Shown here: positions 16,458 to 25,678 of the stretch, in pieces
Numbering within the stretch: the first letter of the stretch is position 1
Layout of the letters: each line of letters starts with the position of its first letter
Assembly: GCA_050251195.1 (NCBI GenBank)
Contig: JBFWNG010000010.1
Location: 94,178 to 158,177 of the forward strand
Length of the DNA: 64,000 nucleotides
Origin: JBFWNG01 sp050251195
GTDB taxonomy: Bacteria; Bdellovibrionota_B; Oligoflexia; Oligoflexales; Oligoflexaceae
Direction: 5' to 3'
Translations under genes and position numbers: made by a program
The notes under the pieces: generated by a model
The model's input: the letters and a program-made list of their open reading frames with translations, nothing else
Told to the model about the DNA's origin: nothing
The model's database searches: none

Positions 16458-18125
16458 CTATAATATCGTCACAACTCGTTCTAGACCTTTTTTTGTCATG
16501 ACCATGCGATAGTAATGATACCTCGGTAAAAGCTGTGTCTTGTTAATCAGCTGGCAACTCACCTTTAAAACAAAGTCGAGGTAGTAAACCTTCTGTGTCA
16601 AAACGCTCGTCGAGCCAAGATCTCTCGTGGGAACGAGTAACTCGTACTGCGGAATATCTAGCGGCTCTAGGAACGAATCGATATTTATGCGCAAAACGTC
16701 ATGCACGGCTCTCGTTTTAATTCCCAGATACGTCAAAGAATTTTGATTCATGAAAAAATTTTTTTTGTAATGTATAAAATTATTCCACCTCGAGAACATC
16801 TCTTGCGGTTCGTGGCTATGACGCTCGATCATTTTTGCGGTGTCTTTGGGAAGCTTAAAATATGGCAAAAACCGCGCTGTCTCTTGCACGACACCGAGAT
16901 TAAGGTACGGTTGCTCGGGATTGTGGGTGTTAAAGACAATCTCGTTGCTTGTATCCGGAATCCGCCCAAGGACACCTCTGACCCATCCTCGTCCAAGTTC
17001 CTTGATCCGGTCTTTGAGAACGTAGGCCAGGGTAAATGCCGTGATAGCGAGAAAGGTGCTCAGACTCCAAATCTCACCTGGCGTCGGACTTTGCATAGCA
17101 TTGACGCCAATATAAAGACTGAACGAGATCGCCCAGGCGCCCGCAATACCCGCCGCGATCATGGCCGCCATTTGCCGCTGGATGGCAAAGAGCGGCTTCT
17201 TGCGCGAGTTCAGATAGAGAGAACTCCACATTCGCCGTCGGATCGCCCCAGTTTGGTAGAGATAGCGCTCCCATTCCAATGGATTGCTCTTGTCGTCCAC
17301 CCAAAGCATGCCAGCTTTCCCTGCATACCATCGTTCGAGGCGGAGATAAGCTGACAAGGTCGAGAAGCGCAACACATGAGACCCGGGATCGTAATTCTTC
17401 CTGACGTCGCTCAGTTCTGCGTAAAAACTTGTGACCCAATCCCGAAATTTGTAAGTGCAGTATTCGTCTACTTCGTGGATTTCTTTCTTCAGCGTCGCTA
17501 AATAGTTGGCCTCGAATTTCTGAGTGTCTTTGACGACCTCCCGCCAGGCGCGGATCACTTGGTAAGCCTTTGCGATGAGATCATGTCCGATTTCCACCAA
17601 CCGTACGAGCCGGTGACTGTGCTGAACCGTCTTGGCGGGATCACGCAGCAAAATGTCAAAACTTCGGCTGAGCCTCTCAAACTTCTTCTTGAAGTAGCTA
17701 AAGTACGAACATGCGAAAACGCGAGCCTCTTCCTCCATAAGATCCGGCGGATCCGCTATCGCCCCCGACAGCATGTTTTGAATATAGGTCCGAATGAGCA
17801 GGATAGGACTGCGTGCGGACATCGTCTTGCCGATCAAATCGGAGTACATCAGTTTGGGCTCTCGGAGTCGGATGAGGCTTCGAATGTCTTGATAGAAGCG
17901 CTCGAGAGGATAATTCTCCGCGCTCACGCGCATCTGCGGGGGAAACATGAAAAAGGCGTCGACTGTGAACTTTTGCGGAATGACTTTTTTCATGTCGCGT
18001 TTGCTGCGCGTCTTATATGAAAACACGACTTCCATCTGGGTCGGCTCGTGGATTTGCACACGGGCTTTTACCAGCTGATCGATGGTTTGATTGTAAACCT
18101 TTTTTGCTTCTTTAGGATTTTCCAA
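16458..18125 (-). CDS. Large membrane protein of unknown function in the ruvAB operon
   Basis: This 555-residue product starts at TTG, 7 nt after the ruvB stop. The N-terminal two-thirds are helical and charged (many Arg, Tyr, Phe). Two transmembrane helices lie near 320-340 (MIAAGIAGAWAISFSLYIGV) and 348-367 (IWSLSTFLAITAFTLAYVL). A soluble C-terminal part follows, with RPF-like beta segments. No known domain is recognised. Tight spacing makes it part of the HAMP-ruvA-ruvB transcript; whether it has a DNA-repair role is unknown. Confidence 0.7.
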   Translation of the reverse strand: MENPKEAKKVYNQTIDQLVKARVQIHEPTQMEVVFSYKTRSKRDMKKVIPQKFTVDAFFMFPPQMRVSAENYPLERFYQDIRSLIRLREPKLMYSDLIGKTMSARSPILLIRTYIQNMLSGAIADPPDLMEEEARVFACSYFSYFKKKFERLSRSFDILLRDPAKTVQHSHRLVRLVEIGHDLIAKAYQVIRAWREVVKDTQKFEANYLATLKKEIHEVDEYCTYKFRDWVTSFYAELSDVRKNYDPGSHVLRFSTLSAYLRLERWYAGKAGMLWVDDKSNPLEWERYLYQTGAIRRRMWSSLYLNSRKKPLFAIQRQMAAMIAAGIAGAWAISFSLYIGVNAMQSPTPGEIWSLSTFLAITAFTLAYVLKDRIKELGRGWVRGVLGRIPDTSNEIVFNTHNPEQPYLNLGVVQETARFLPYFKLPKDTAKMIERHSHEPQEMFSRWNNFIHYKKNFFMNQNSLTYLGIKTRAVHDVLRINIDSFLEPLDIPQYELLVPTRDLGSTSVLTQKVYYLDFVLKVSCQLINKTQLLPRYHYYRMVMTKKGLERVVTIL

Positions 18126-18132
18126 ATCAGAC

Positions 18133-19170
18133 CTAAAACTGCGTATCTTCTAAGTGCTTCCGACCCATCGGAGACAATTCCCGTCCTCGCGGACCCCGGG
18201 TAAGAAAACCTTGGTGCATTAGAAACGGCTCGTAAACTTCCTCGATCGTTGATTTCTCCTCGCCGATCGTTGCCGCAAGCGTTTCGAGCCCTACCGGACC
18301 GCCGTCATAGCGATCGCGGATTATTTCAAGAATCTTGCGATCCATGCGATCGAGGCCCATCTGATCGATATCAAGCCGCGCAAGAGTATGTTCCACTAGG
18401 TCCTTTGCAAGCTCTGCTTGCCCTTCAAAATCCGCGAAATCGCGCGCCCGTCTCAAGAGGCGGTTTGCGATTCGGGGGGTTCCGCGCGAACGCCGGGCAA
18501 GCTCCCGTGCCGCTTCCTCCGACAACGGAATATCCCAAATCGCTGCGTTACGTTTGAGAATGGTCATCAACGAATCCACGTCATAGAACTCCAACCGCTC
18601 CTGTATTCCGAACCGGCTCATGAGGGGTCGAGACAACATAGACACCCGGGTTGTTGCGCCGATGAGGGTAAAAGGACTCAACGGCATCTTGATGGTCCTA
18701 GCCGTTGGCCCCTGACCGACAAGGATATCGACGTTAAAGTCTTCCATCGCGGAATAAAGTACCTCTTCAACCGAAATCGAAAGACGATGAATTTCGTCGA
18801 TAAAGAGCACGCTCTTAGGCTCTAATCCTGCAAGTATCCCCGCCAAGTCGCCCGGTTTGTCGATGGAGGGTCCGCTGGTCTGATAAAAAGACGACCCGAG
18901 TTCGTGCGCGATGATCTTCGCAAGAGTGGTTTTGCCCAAGCCTGGAGGGCCGTGAAGAATGATGTGATCAAGGCTTTGGCTCCGCTTCAAGGCGGCCTGG
19001 ATGTAGACCTTAAGGTTTGATTTTGCGCGCTCTTGTCCTGGATAATCTTCAAATCTCGTCGGTCGCAGAGCCGTATCGACATTGCTGTCGTCCTCAATGG
19101 AATCGCTCGCAACAACTCGTTCGATTTTTAGTTTTGAGTATTCTAACAAGGGCTTATCTGTTTGGGTCAC
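18133..19170 (-). CDS. ruvB: Holliday junction branch-migration helicase RuvB
   Basis: RuvB is a hexameric AAA+ motor that drives branch migration with RuvA. The 345-residue product has TRFEDYPGQ, Walker A HGPPGLGKTTLA, Walker B LFIDEIHRL, sensor 1 IGATTR, the arginine-finger region SRFGIQERLEFY, and a C-terminal winged helix (LMHQGFLTRGPRGRELS). The start is GTG at 19170 with AAGGAG 8 nt upstream. It lies 18 nt downstream of ruvA. No ruvC is found in this window. Confidence 0.98.
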   Translation of the reverse strand: MTQTDKPLLEYSKLKIERVVASDSIEDDSNVDTALRPTRFEDYPGQERAKSNLKVYIQAALKRSQSLDHIILHGPPGLGKTTLAKIIAHELGSSFYQTSGPSIDKPGDLAGILAGLEPKSVLFIDEIHRLSISVEEVLYSAMEDFNVDILVGQGPTARTIKMPLSPFTLIGATTRVSMLSRPLMSRFGIQERLEFYDVDSLMTILKRNAAIWDIPLSEEAARELARRSRGTPRIANRLLRRARDFADFEGQAELAKDLVEHTLARLDIDQMGLDRMDRKILEIIRDRYDGGPVGLETLAATIGEEKSTIEEVYEPFLMHQGFLTRGPRGRELSPMGRKHLEDTQF

Positions 19171-19188
19171 GAGACGTGCTCCTTATTG

Positions 19189-19872
19189 CTAAAATATGTC
19201 CGATACAACATCCGAAGTCTTTCCGCCTGACTTCTTGCCGGGCGTTCTCGAGTTCTTAAGCTCGGTCAACGCTTCCTTGATTAGCCATTCAAACGTTTGC
19301 TGCGGATGGATGTCGAGAAGTTTTGAAATCGTCGGCAATATTTCTTTCTCCTTGAAGCCAAGATTTTCCAATCCGGATTTCAAGTCTTCGTAAAGGTCGT
19401 TCTGCTGCTCGGTTTGCCCGACTTTCCGAACAATATCTTGCGGAACCGCCGCTGCGCGGTCTCGGCTTAGCTTCTTCAACTTCGGCTTGAGTTCGAGGAG
19501 AATTTTCTCCGCAAGTCTTTTGCCGACGCCGGGTACGGCTTCAAACACCTGGTGGTCATCCTGCAAAATCGCCTGAATAATCACATTGACGCTAAGCGTC
19601 GATAGCACGGCCAAGGCAACTTTCGGACCGATGCCCGATATGCTCAAGAGCACATCAAACGCCACGCGATCTTCGTATTCAATAAAACCGAAGAGCCTTA
19701 TCGCATCTTCCCGCACGTGGGTGTAGATCCAAAGCTCGATGTCGAACGCCTGATTGGAAAGGGCGTTGAGTTGCGACAGCGGGACCTCAACACCGTATCC
19801 GACGCCGTTGACGTCCAATATAATGCTGGTCGGCGTGATCTTGACTAACTTTCCTTTGAGTCGTTCGATCAT
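19189..19872 (-). CDS. ruvA: Holliday junction DNA-binding protein RuvA
   Basis: RuvA is a tetrameric junction-binding protein that loads RuvB. The 227-residue product has the N-terminal OB fold (MIERLKGKLV ... LDVNGVGYGV), HhH motifs (LLSISGIGPKVALAVLS and VPGVGKRLAEKILLELK) and a C-terminal RuvB-binding domain after an acidic/Lys linker. ATG is preceded by GGAGG 4 nt upstream and overlaps the stop of the HAMP gene by ATGA. Confidence 0.98.
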   Translation of the reverse strand: MIERLKGKLVKITPTSIILDVNGVGYGVEVPLSQLNALSNQAFDIELWIYTHVREDAIRLFGFIEYEDRVAFDVLLSISGIGPKVALAVLSTLSVNVIIQAILQDDHQVFEAVPGVGKRLAEKILLELKPKLKKLSRDRAAAVPQDIVRKVGQTEQQNDLYEDLKSGLENLGFKEKEILPTISKLLDIHPQQTFEWLIKEALTELKNSRTPGKKSGGKTSDVVSDIF

Positions 19873-20435
19873 TCGTCCTCCGATCTCGGAGTTTCCGTTG
19901 CGTATACTCGGCCGTTAAGTTCGGCAATCATGTCTTCGATCTCTTTTCCAATGGGATTGTTTCCTGGTAACTTAGAAAGACCTTCCTTAACCCGCGTCAA
20001 GGCCTCGAGATCGCGCACACCCCTGGCTCGAAGGGCGTCGATCATATCGTTGTATTTGCGCGCAAGGTACTGCATCTCGTCATCCTGCCGCAGTTTAAGG
20101 TAACTGTTCCAACGACCTTGCTCAATGCGGCGAAAATTCCTCACAAGGCTGTAGATAGGACCGGCAATCTTGTGGGTCAAGACAACTCCCATAAATGCCA
20201 CCAAAAAAATATTCAATACGAGCGCTATAAGCATAGCAACAAGAAACGGTACCGGCACAAACCTCGGAACCCGCAGGATTTCAAAGATATACAACGGATA
20301 AAGAACTACAAAAGCCGTAAGGATCGTCGTAATAAGACCAACAAATACCGCAGCCCCAGCGTAGCGGAGCTGGAAATCCCTATTGATCAAATATATGCGC
20401 TTACTTGGCTTAGCTTTCTCTGCTTTTTGATTCAT
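19869..20435 (-). CDS. Two-helix membrane protein with HAMP-like domain
   Basis: This 188-residue product has two transmembrane helices (about 25-48 and 60-85). A HAMP-like segment follows: THKIAGPIYSLVRNFRRIEQG, then DDEMQYLARKYNDMIDAL. The protein ends after a short helical tail without a kinase, cyclase or chemotaxis output domain. Stand-alone HAMP proteins of this kind may relay membrane signals to partners. It heads the ruvAB transcript, overlapping ruvA by 4 nt. Its start lies only about 25 bp past the metK terminator, so its promoter must overlap that structure or expression is read-through. Confidence 0.7.
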   Translation of the reverse strand: MNQKAEKAKPSKRIYLINRDFQLRYAGAAVFVGLITTILTAFVVLYPLYIFEILRVPRFVPVPFLVAMLIALVLNIFLVAFMGVVLTHKIAGPIYSLVRNFRRIEQGRWNSYLKLRQDDEMQYLARKYNDMIDALRARGVRDLEALTRVKEGLSKLPGNNPIGKEIEDMIAELNGRVYATETPRSEDE

Positions 20436-20460
20436 GACAATAATATATCGGGCTTAAGGG

Positions 20461-20498
20461 GAAATAAAAAGCCCTTTCAAATTTTTCATTTGAAAGGG
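20461..20498 (-). terminator. Terminator of the rimP-nusA-infB-rbfA-truB-metK operon
   Basis: On the minus strand the 11-bp stem CCCTTTCAAAT / ATTTGAAAGGG (5-nt loop) is followed by CTTTTTATTT. It starts 22 nt after the metK stop. Confidence 0.92.
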
Positions 20499-20520
20499 TT
20501 TCTAATTGTCATGACAGGCA

Positions 20521-21687
20521 TTAAGTCAAAGCGCTCTTCAACGCAGAAGCCTTATCTGTTTTTTCCCAAGGGAACTCCGGCCGACCAAAGTGGCCGTAAG
20601 AAGCCGATGGAAGGTAAATGGGCCGGAGCAGATCGAAGGTTTCAACAATGCCGCGAGGCGTTAAGGAAAACACTTCTTTGATCGCGTTGACGATTTTGTT
20701 CGCGGGAACCGAGCTTGTGCCGTAGGTTTCGACGAAGACGCTCACTGGATTCGCCACGCCAATCGCATACGCAAGCTGTACCAGGCATTTTTCCGCGAGA
20801 CCAGCTGCCACGATGTTCTTAGCGATGTAGCGTCCCATGTAAGCAGCAGAACGGTCAACCTTGGAAGGGTCCTTACCCGAAAACGCGCCGCCGCCGTGTG
20901 CGCCGTGTCCGCCGTAGGTGTCGACAATGATTTTACGACCTGTCAAACCGCAATCGCCTTGTGGGCCGCCAATAACGAAACGACCTGTTGGGTTGATATG
21001 GAACGTCGTCTTATTGTCAATCAAGTCGGAAGGAATAATGTTCTTTACGACTTTCTCAATCACGTAATCGGTCAGAGTTTTATGAGAAACATGCGGGCCG
21101 TGCTGAGTTGAAATAACAACGGAGTCGATTCGCGCAAGCTTGCCGTCTTTGTATTCGACCGTCACCTGGCTTTTTGCGTCAGGACGAAGGAAGTCAACGT
21201 CGCGCGCGCGGCGCAATCCCGATAGTTTTTTGAGCAGTTTGTGAGCAAAGCTAATGGTCGCAGGCATGAACTCTGGGGTTTCGTTGCAGGCATAGCCAAA
21301 CATCATCCCCTGGTCGCCGGCACCCTGTTCCGCATGCAGGCCTTCTCCCTCAGTAACACCCATGGAAATATCTGGCGACTGTTGCTCGACGGCGGTGATA
21401 ATACCGCAACTTTTTGCGTCAAAACCCAAATCGCCATCGGTGTAACCGATATCAGTAATAACCTTACGGGCGACTTCGCCGTAATTAATGTTGGTTTTAG
21501 ACGTTACTTCGCCCGCGATCATGACCAATCCGGTCTTTACAAGCGACTCAACGGCCACGCGAGAATTTTTATCGCCCGCAAGCAACGCGTCAAGGACGGC
21601 ATCGCTAATTTGGTCACAAACCTTGTCGGGATGCCCTTCGCTTACTGATTCCGAGGTAAAAAGATAGTCTTTCGTTGCAGAACTCAT
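20521..21687 (-). CDS. metK: S-adenosylmethionine synthetase
   Basis: This enzyme makes SAM from methionine and ATP. It is 388 residues long. Motifs are FTSESVSEGHPDKVCDQISDA (ATP and Mg site; written here as the first 20 of the block plus A), DQGMMFGYACNETPE and GGGAFSGKDPSKVDRSAAY. The start ATG overlaps the truB stop by ATGA, so it is the sixth and last gene of the rimP-nusA operon. This is an unusual neighbourhood. No SAM riboswitch precedes it; the gene has no leader of its own. Confidence 0.97.
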   Translation of the reverse strand: MSSATKDYLFTSESVSEGHPDKVCDQISDAVLDALLAGDKNSRVAVESLVKTGLVMIAGEVTSKTNINYGEVARKVITDIGYTDGDLGFDAKSCGIITAVEQQSPDISMGVTEGEGLHAEQGAGDQGMMFGYACNETPEFMPATISFAHKLLKKLSGLRRARDVDFLRPDAKSQVTVEYKDGKLARIDSVVISTQHGPHVSHKTLTDYVIEKVVKNIIPSDLIDNKTTFHINPTGRFVIGGPQGDCGLTGRKIIVDTYGGHGAHGGGAFSGKDPSKVDRSAAYMGRYIAKNIVAAGLAEKCLVQLAYAIGVANPVSVFVETYGTSSVPANKIVNAIKEVFSLTPRGIVETFDLLRPIYLPSASYGHFGRPEFPWEKTDKASALKSALT

Positions 21688-22673
21688 ACCAGCCCCCTTC
21701 TTAATGATATTTTTCTCAGATCAACACCGTGTTTCTTCCAGCAACCAATTCCAAATGCCGCGCCCTCTTCGTCAAGGAGAAGCATTTCACCAGTTTCCTG
21801 ATCGACGGTATCATTATTTATCAAACGACTTTCTGCAGAACTGATATATTTTTCAAATTCACTTTGGTCAAGCACAAGTCTTTGACCTTGCTTGAGTCTT
21901 CTTACCCAAACCGCATTGGGGCACTGCCATTTAAGAATGGCCAGGGATATTTGCTCCAGCGGCACGATGTACGTACCGAGATCACGCCAATTGTCTTCGA
22001 TGAAGGCGATACTATGGGCATTATCGAGGGATACACCCGCTGTCTCGATGCGAACAATCCGACTCACCGTCCCAATCGTACCGACCGCCGCCGCCAAAGA
22101 TCGAGCAAGCGACCGCACATAGGTTCCCTTTGAGCAAACAACCCGATACGTTGCGACACCGGATTCGAACTTCAGGAATTCCAGGTCGTGAATGGTCACC
22201 GTGCGCTTGAGAACATCTTGCGGCACCTGATCCTGAAGGCCTTCCCGCGCATACTCGTAGAGCGGCTTGCCGTTGTACTTTAGAGCGGAATACATGGGAG
22301 GTACCTGCTCAATCTGTCCCTTAAACTGTCCCACCGCGCTCCGAAGCATGTCTTCCGTTACACTGGTGAAGTCAGCCGTGGCGATAACGGTGCCGTCGGT
22401 ATCCAAAGTATCCGTTTCGGAGCCCAATTTTATATCGAATTCGTAGGCTTTTCTGAAAAGGTGCAAGTAATCTTGAAGTTTCGTTGCTTGCCCCAAAAGA
22501 AGAGGAAGAACGCCGCTAGCAATCGGATCCAAAGTTCCGACATGTCCTAATCGTGTCCTTTTCGGAATTCTTTTGGTGAGCCACCGAGATACGTCCTTGG
22601 AAATCATCCCTTCCGGCTTATCGATTACCAACATGCCGTTCACAGGCAAACCGCGAGTTTCCAAATTTCCCAC
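21684..22673 (-). CDS. truB: tRNA pseudouridine-55 synthase TruB
   Basis: TruB converts U55 in the T-loop of tRNAs to pseudouridine. Visible motifs are GMLVIDKPEGMISKDVS and the catalytic block RLGHVGTLDPIASGVLPLL (catalytic Asp), then YEFDIKLGSETDTLDTDG. The product is 329 residues, with a C-terminal PUA-like region. The first possible start is GTG at 22673, two bases after the rbfA stop. TTG at 22664 has AGGTGG 5 nt upstream and may be the true start. It overlaps metK by 4 nt. Confidence 0.95.
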   Translation of the reverse strand: MGNLETRGLPVNGMLVIDKPEGMISKDVSRWLTKRIPKRTRLGHVGTLDPIASGVLPLLLGQATKLQDYLHLFRKAYEFDIKLGSETDTLDTDGTVIATADFTSVTEDMLRSAVGQFKGQIEQVPPMYSALKYNGKPLYEYAREGLQDQVPQDVLKRTVTIHDLEFLKFESGVATYRVVCSKGTYVRSLARSLAAAVGTIGTVSRIVRIETAGVSLDNAHSIAFIEDNWRDLGTYIVPLEQISLAILKWQCPNAVWVRRLKQGQRLVLDQSEFEKYISSAESRLINNDTVDQETGEMLLLDEEGAAFGIGCWKKHGVDLRKISLRRGLV

Positions 22674-22675
22674 CT

Positions 22676-23014
22676 TTATATTTGTCTAAGGAGATCTTCG
22701 ATGCGAGATGCTTTTTCTAAACTTTCGTCATAAAAAAATCTGACTTCAGGAACTCTTCTCAGGTCGAGCGCCTCAGCGAGCTTCTTTCGAAAGAATGGAC
22801 TTGCCCTTCGCAGACCGGCACTGGCGGCTTTAATCTCCCCCTGAGTGTCTTTGTAGACTCGGAAATAGAGAGTAGCCACTTGAAGGTCGGGGCTTACTTT
22901 CGCTGCCGTGATGGTAATGCCTTTCAACGCAGGATCTTCAAGAACGCCTCCCTGAAAGAGGCCCCCTATGATGTCCCGAATTTCGTCGGCTATTCTGTCC
23001 GCTCGCTTGACCAT
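22676..23014 (-). CDS. rbfA: Ribosome-binding factor A
   Basis: RbfA is a small KH-like protein needed for late 30S maturation and cold adaptation. The 112-residue product has the family pattern RADRIADEIRDIIGGLF, ITITAAKVSPDLQVATLYFRV and LRRVPEVRFFYDESLEKA. It sits between infB (15 nt upstream) and truB (2 nt downstream), the classical order. Confidence 0.95.
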   Translation of the reverse strand: MVKRADRIADEIRDIIGGLFQGGVLEDPALKGITITAAKVSPDLQVATLYFRVYKDTQGEIKAASAGLRRASPFFRKKLAEALDLRRVPEVRFFYDESLEKASRIEDLLRQI

Positions 23015-23029
23015 GATTTTGTCCTAATA

Positions 23030-25654
23030 TTAAAGCGTCGGCCGCTCTTCTTGCACGATGAAGGACTCGATGACGTCCCCTTCGCGAATATCGTTGCAGC
23101 CTTCAATGTTTACGCCGCACTCGAATCCCTGCACGACTTCTTTAACGTCGTCTTTGAACCGACGAAGAGAACCAATCTTGCCGCTGAAAATAACCACATC
23201 GTCACGAATCAAACGCAAGTTGGAGTTTCTCGTAATCTTGCCATCGGTAACTGCCGTACCGGCAACAATACCGATCTTCGGCACCTTGATGGTCGCTCTC
23301 ACTTCGCCATGGCCCAACACAACCTCTGTAAGAATCGGAGGCAATTTACCTTCCATAACCGCTTTGATAGCTTTGACGATGTCATAGATGACACTGAAAT
23401 AACTAATGGGCACACTTCTCTTCTCCGCTAAGTCGTCGAGACCGCGAGACGCGCGCACGTTAAAAGCGATAATGATTCCGCCGGAGGTTTCAGCCAAGGA
23501 AATATCTGATTCAGTTACGCCGCCCACCGCTTTGTGAACGATTCGATTTCGTACCTTATCGGTATTGATCTTGGTGACAGCTTCTGCGATCGCTTCGACA
23601 GAACCTTGGGTGTCCGCTTTAACGATAACGGGCACTTCGGGAACTTCTTGCATGCTGACTTTACCCAAGAGCTCTTCAAGACTTGAAGCGCCTGCGCGAA
23701 CAGCAGTCTTTGCTCCGAGTTCCGTCATTCGGGTGTCGGCAACGTTGCGAGCGACTTTCTCGTCGGCGACAACGTGTACGGCATCGCCAGCCATCGGCAC
23801 ATCTTCCAAACCGATGATTTGCGCCGGAAACGACGGACCAACAGAAGTAATAATCGCACCAGTATCGTCATACATATTTCGAACACGCCCGATGACCGTA
23901 CCAGCAACCATGATGTCGCCGGCCTTGAGCGTTCCTTGTTGAACGATAACAGTGGCCACAGGACCGCGGCCTTTGTCCAAATGCGCTTCGACAACAGTTC
24001 CGATCGCCGGACCTTCTTTACGCGCCTGAAGCTCCAAAATTTCAGCTTGCAGCAAAATCGCCTCGAGCAGGTTGTCGAGACCTGTACGCGCCAATGCCGA
24101 CACTTTCACGAACTGTGTCTCGCCGCCCCATTCTTCCGACTGGATGCCATGCTCGGTGAGTTCGGAGTATATTCGATCAAGATTGAGGTTAGGCTTATCC
24201 ATTTTGTTAATCGCAACGATCAACGGAACATTACTTGCCTTCGCATGCGAAATCGCTTCAACGGTCTGCGGCATCACGCCGTCGTCAGCTGCGACAACCA
24301 ATATGACAATATCGGTAACCTTAGCTCCCCGTGAGCGCATCGCGGAAAACGCTTCGTGGCCCGGAGTATCGAGGAATGTGATCGGCTTCCCGGAAGACGT
24401 GACAGTATAAGCTCCGATATGCTGCGTAATACCGCCGGCTTCTCGCGCTGCAACTTTCGTTTCTCGAATAGCGTCCAAGATCGATGTTTTACCGTGGTCA
24501 ACGTGACCCATGATGGTAACAATCGGCGGTCGCTGTAACTTGCCAAATTTCTGCGAAGACTCTTCGATGTCCTTGAGTTTGTCATCGGCTTTTTCGACGA
24601 CACTCTGAACTTCGTATTTGTAATCGGACGCAATGAGCGAAACCGTATCGTAGTCTAATTCCTGATTGATGGTCGCCATGACGCCTTGATCCATCAATTT
24701 CTTAACAAGCTCGCCTGCTTTGATGCCGAGTTGCTTGCCCAGTTCACCGACAGTAATTGCATTGCCCATTTTGACAACGCGATATGCCGCGCGAGGAGTC
24801 GTGATCTGAGTCTTTTTCAGGTCTTTGCGTCGACGAAGATCTTTCTTCCTATTAAGCTGAACCGGTGTGTATACGGTTTTCTTTACAGGCTCTTCCACCT
24901 CTGGCACTTCGATCGGCTCTACCTCTTCTTCTTCACCACTGAGGCTGTTAAGTAAAGCTCTCGTACTAAGGTGGCTTCGCTTCTGCTTGGGAACAACCCG
25001 TCGGACCGGCGTTTCCTCTTCAGGAGTACCTTCCTTACGTTTATCTCTGTCTCTTCTGCGATCACCCTCAGCCGTTGCTCCAGCAGTTGCCGGACCGAAT
25101 TGACTGCTTTCGATAACAGTCGATCGGGAATCTTCTTTTACCCTTTTCGGAATAGAAACTGGCTTGTCGGAGGGCACCGCCCGACGAACAATCTGTGCGC
25201 TCGTTGACGGTTGTGCCACTCTTCGAATAGGTTCTGGACGGCGTGCAACAGGAGTTTCTTCTCTGCGCACCTCTGCCGCTGGCGTTTCTTCAACGCGTGC
25301 AGTGGTCGGCGAGCCATCGCTTGCTTCAGCCTCAACCGCAGCACCCGTTTCAATATGCGCAACGGAATCAGGTTCAGGGGCTGCCGCAACCTGAGGTTGT
25401 TCTTCCTCTGGTTTTACGTCCCCTTCCGAAGCTCTTCGGCGCCGGATAACAGTCGGCCGCGCCGCTGTCGCAACTGGCGTAGCGATTTCTTTTTTTCCCG
25501 ATTGAATAGCGTCCTTGATCTTCTGAGCTTCCTCATCAGATATCGAACTTTGATGGCTAGCTACGTCAATTCCAAGACCCTTGATCCGGGTAACTAGCAT
25601 CTTGCTTTCAATATTAAGTTCTCGCGCTAACTCGTAGACACGAACTTTCGACAT
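23030..25654 (-). CDS. infB: Translation initiation factor IF-2
   Basis: IF-2 is a GTPase that places initiator tRNA on the 30S subunit. The 874-residue product starts with IF2_N (MSKVRVYELARELNI), then a long Pro/Glu/Arg/Ala-rich linker (about 55-250). A second IF2_N follows (AITVGELGKQLGIKAGELVK). The G domain has GHVDHGKTS (G1), DTPGHEAF (G3), NKMDKP (G4) and SALAR (G5), and the C-terminal beta-barrel and fMet-tRNA domains follow. It lies 24 nt after nusA and 15 nt before rbfA. Confidence 0.98.
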   Translation of the reverse strand: MSKVRVYELARELNIESKMLVTRIKGLGIDVASHQSSISDEEAQKIKDAIQSGKKEIATPVATAARPTVIRRRRASEGDVKPEEEQPQVAAAPEPDSVAHIETGAAVEAEASDGSPTTARVEETPAAEVRREETPVARRPEPIRRVAQPSTSAQIVRRAVPSDKPVSIPKRVKEDSRSTVIESSQFGPATAGATAEGDRRRDRDKRKEGTPEEETPVRRVVPKQKRSHLSTRALLNSLSGEEEEVEPIEVPEVEEPVKKTVYTPVQLNRKKDLRRRKDLKKTQITTPRAAYRVVKMGNAITVGELGKQLGIKAGELVKKLMDQGVMATINQELDYDTVSLIASDYKYEVQSVVEKADDKLKDIEESSQKFGKLQRPPIVTIMGHVDHGKTSILDAIRETKVAAREAGGITQHIGAYTVTSSGKPITFLDTPGHEAFSAMRSRGAKVTDIVILVVAADDGVMPQTVEAISHAKASNVPLIVAINKMDKPNLNLDRIYSELTEHGIQSEEWGGETQFVKVSALARTGLDNLLEAILLQAEILELQARKEGPAIGTVVEAHLDKGRGPVATVIVQQGTLKAGDIMVAGTVIGRVRNMYDDTGAIITSVGPSFPAQIIGLEDVPMAGDAVHVVADEKVARNVADTRMTELGAKTAVRAGASSLEELLGKVSMQEVPEVPVIVKADTQGSVEAIAEAVTKINTDKVRNRIVHKAVGGVTESDISLAETSGGIIIAFNVRASRGLDDLAEKRSVPISYFSVIYDIVKAIKAVMEGKLPPILTEVVLGHGEVRATIKVPKIGIVAGTAVTDGKITRNSNLRLIRDDVVIFSGKIGSLRRFKDDVKEVVQGFECGVNIEGCNDIREGDVIESFIVQEERPTL

Positions 25655-25678
25655 ATCTTGTCCTCAGTCTAAATGTAA

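Noticed and set aside
20436..20520. SAM riboswitch or control element linked to metK
   Set aside because: The structure lies downstream of metK on its strand and is a plain terminator; metK start overlaps truB, leaving no leader.
24867..25597. Ser-rich plus-strand frames opposite the infB linker
   Set aside because: They are antisense shadows of the Pro/Glu/Arg linker of IF-2 and share no motifs with known proteins.
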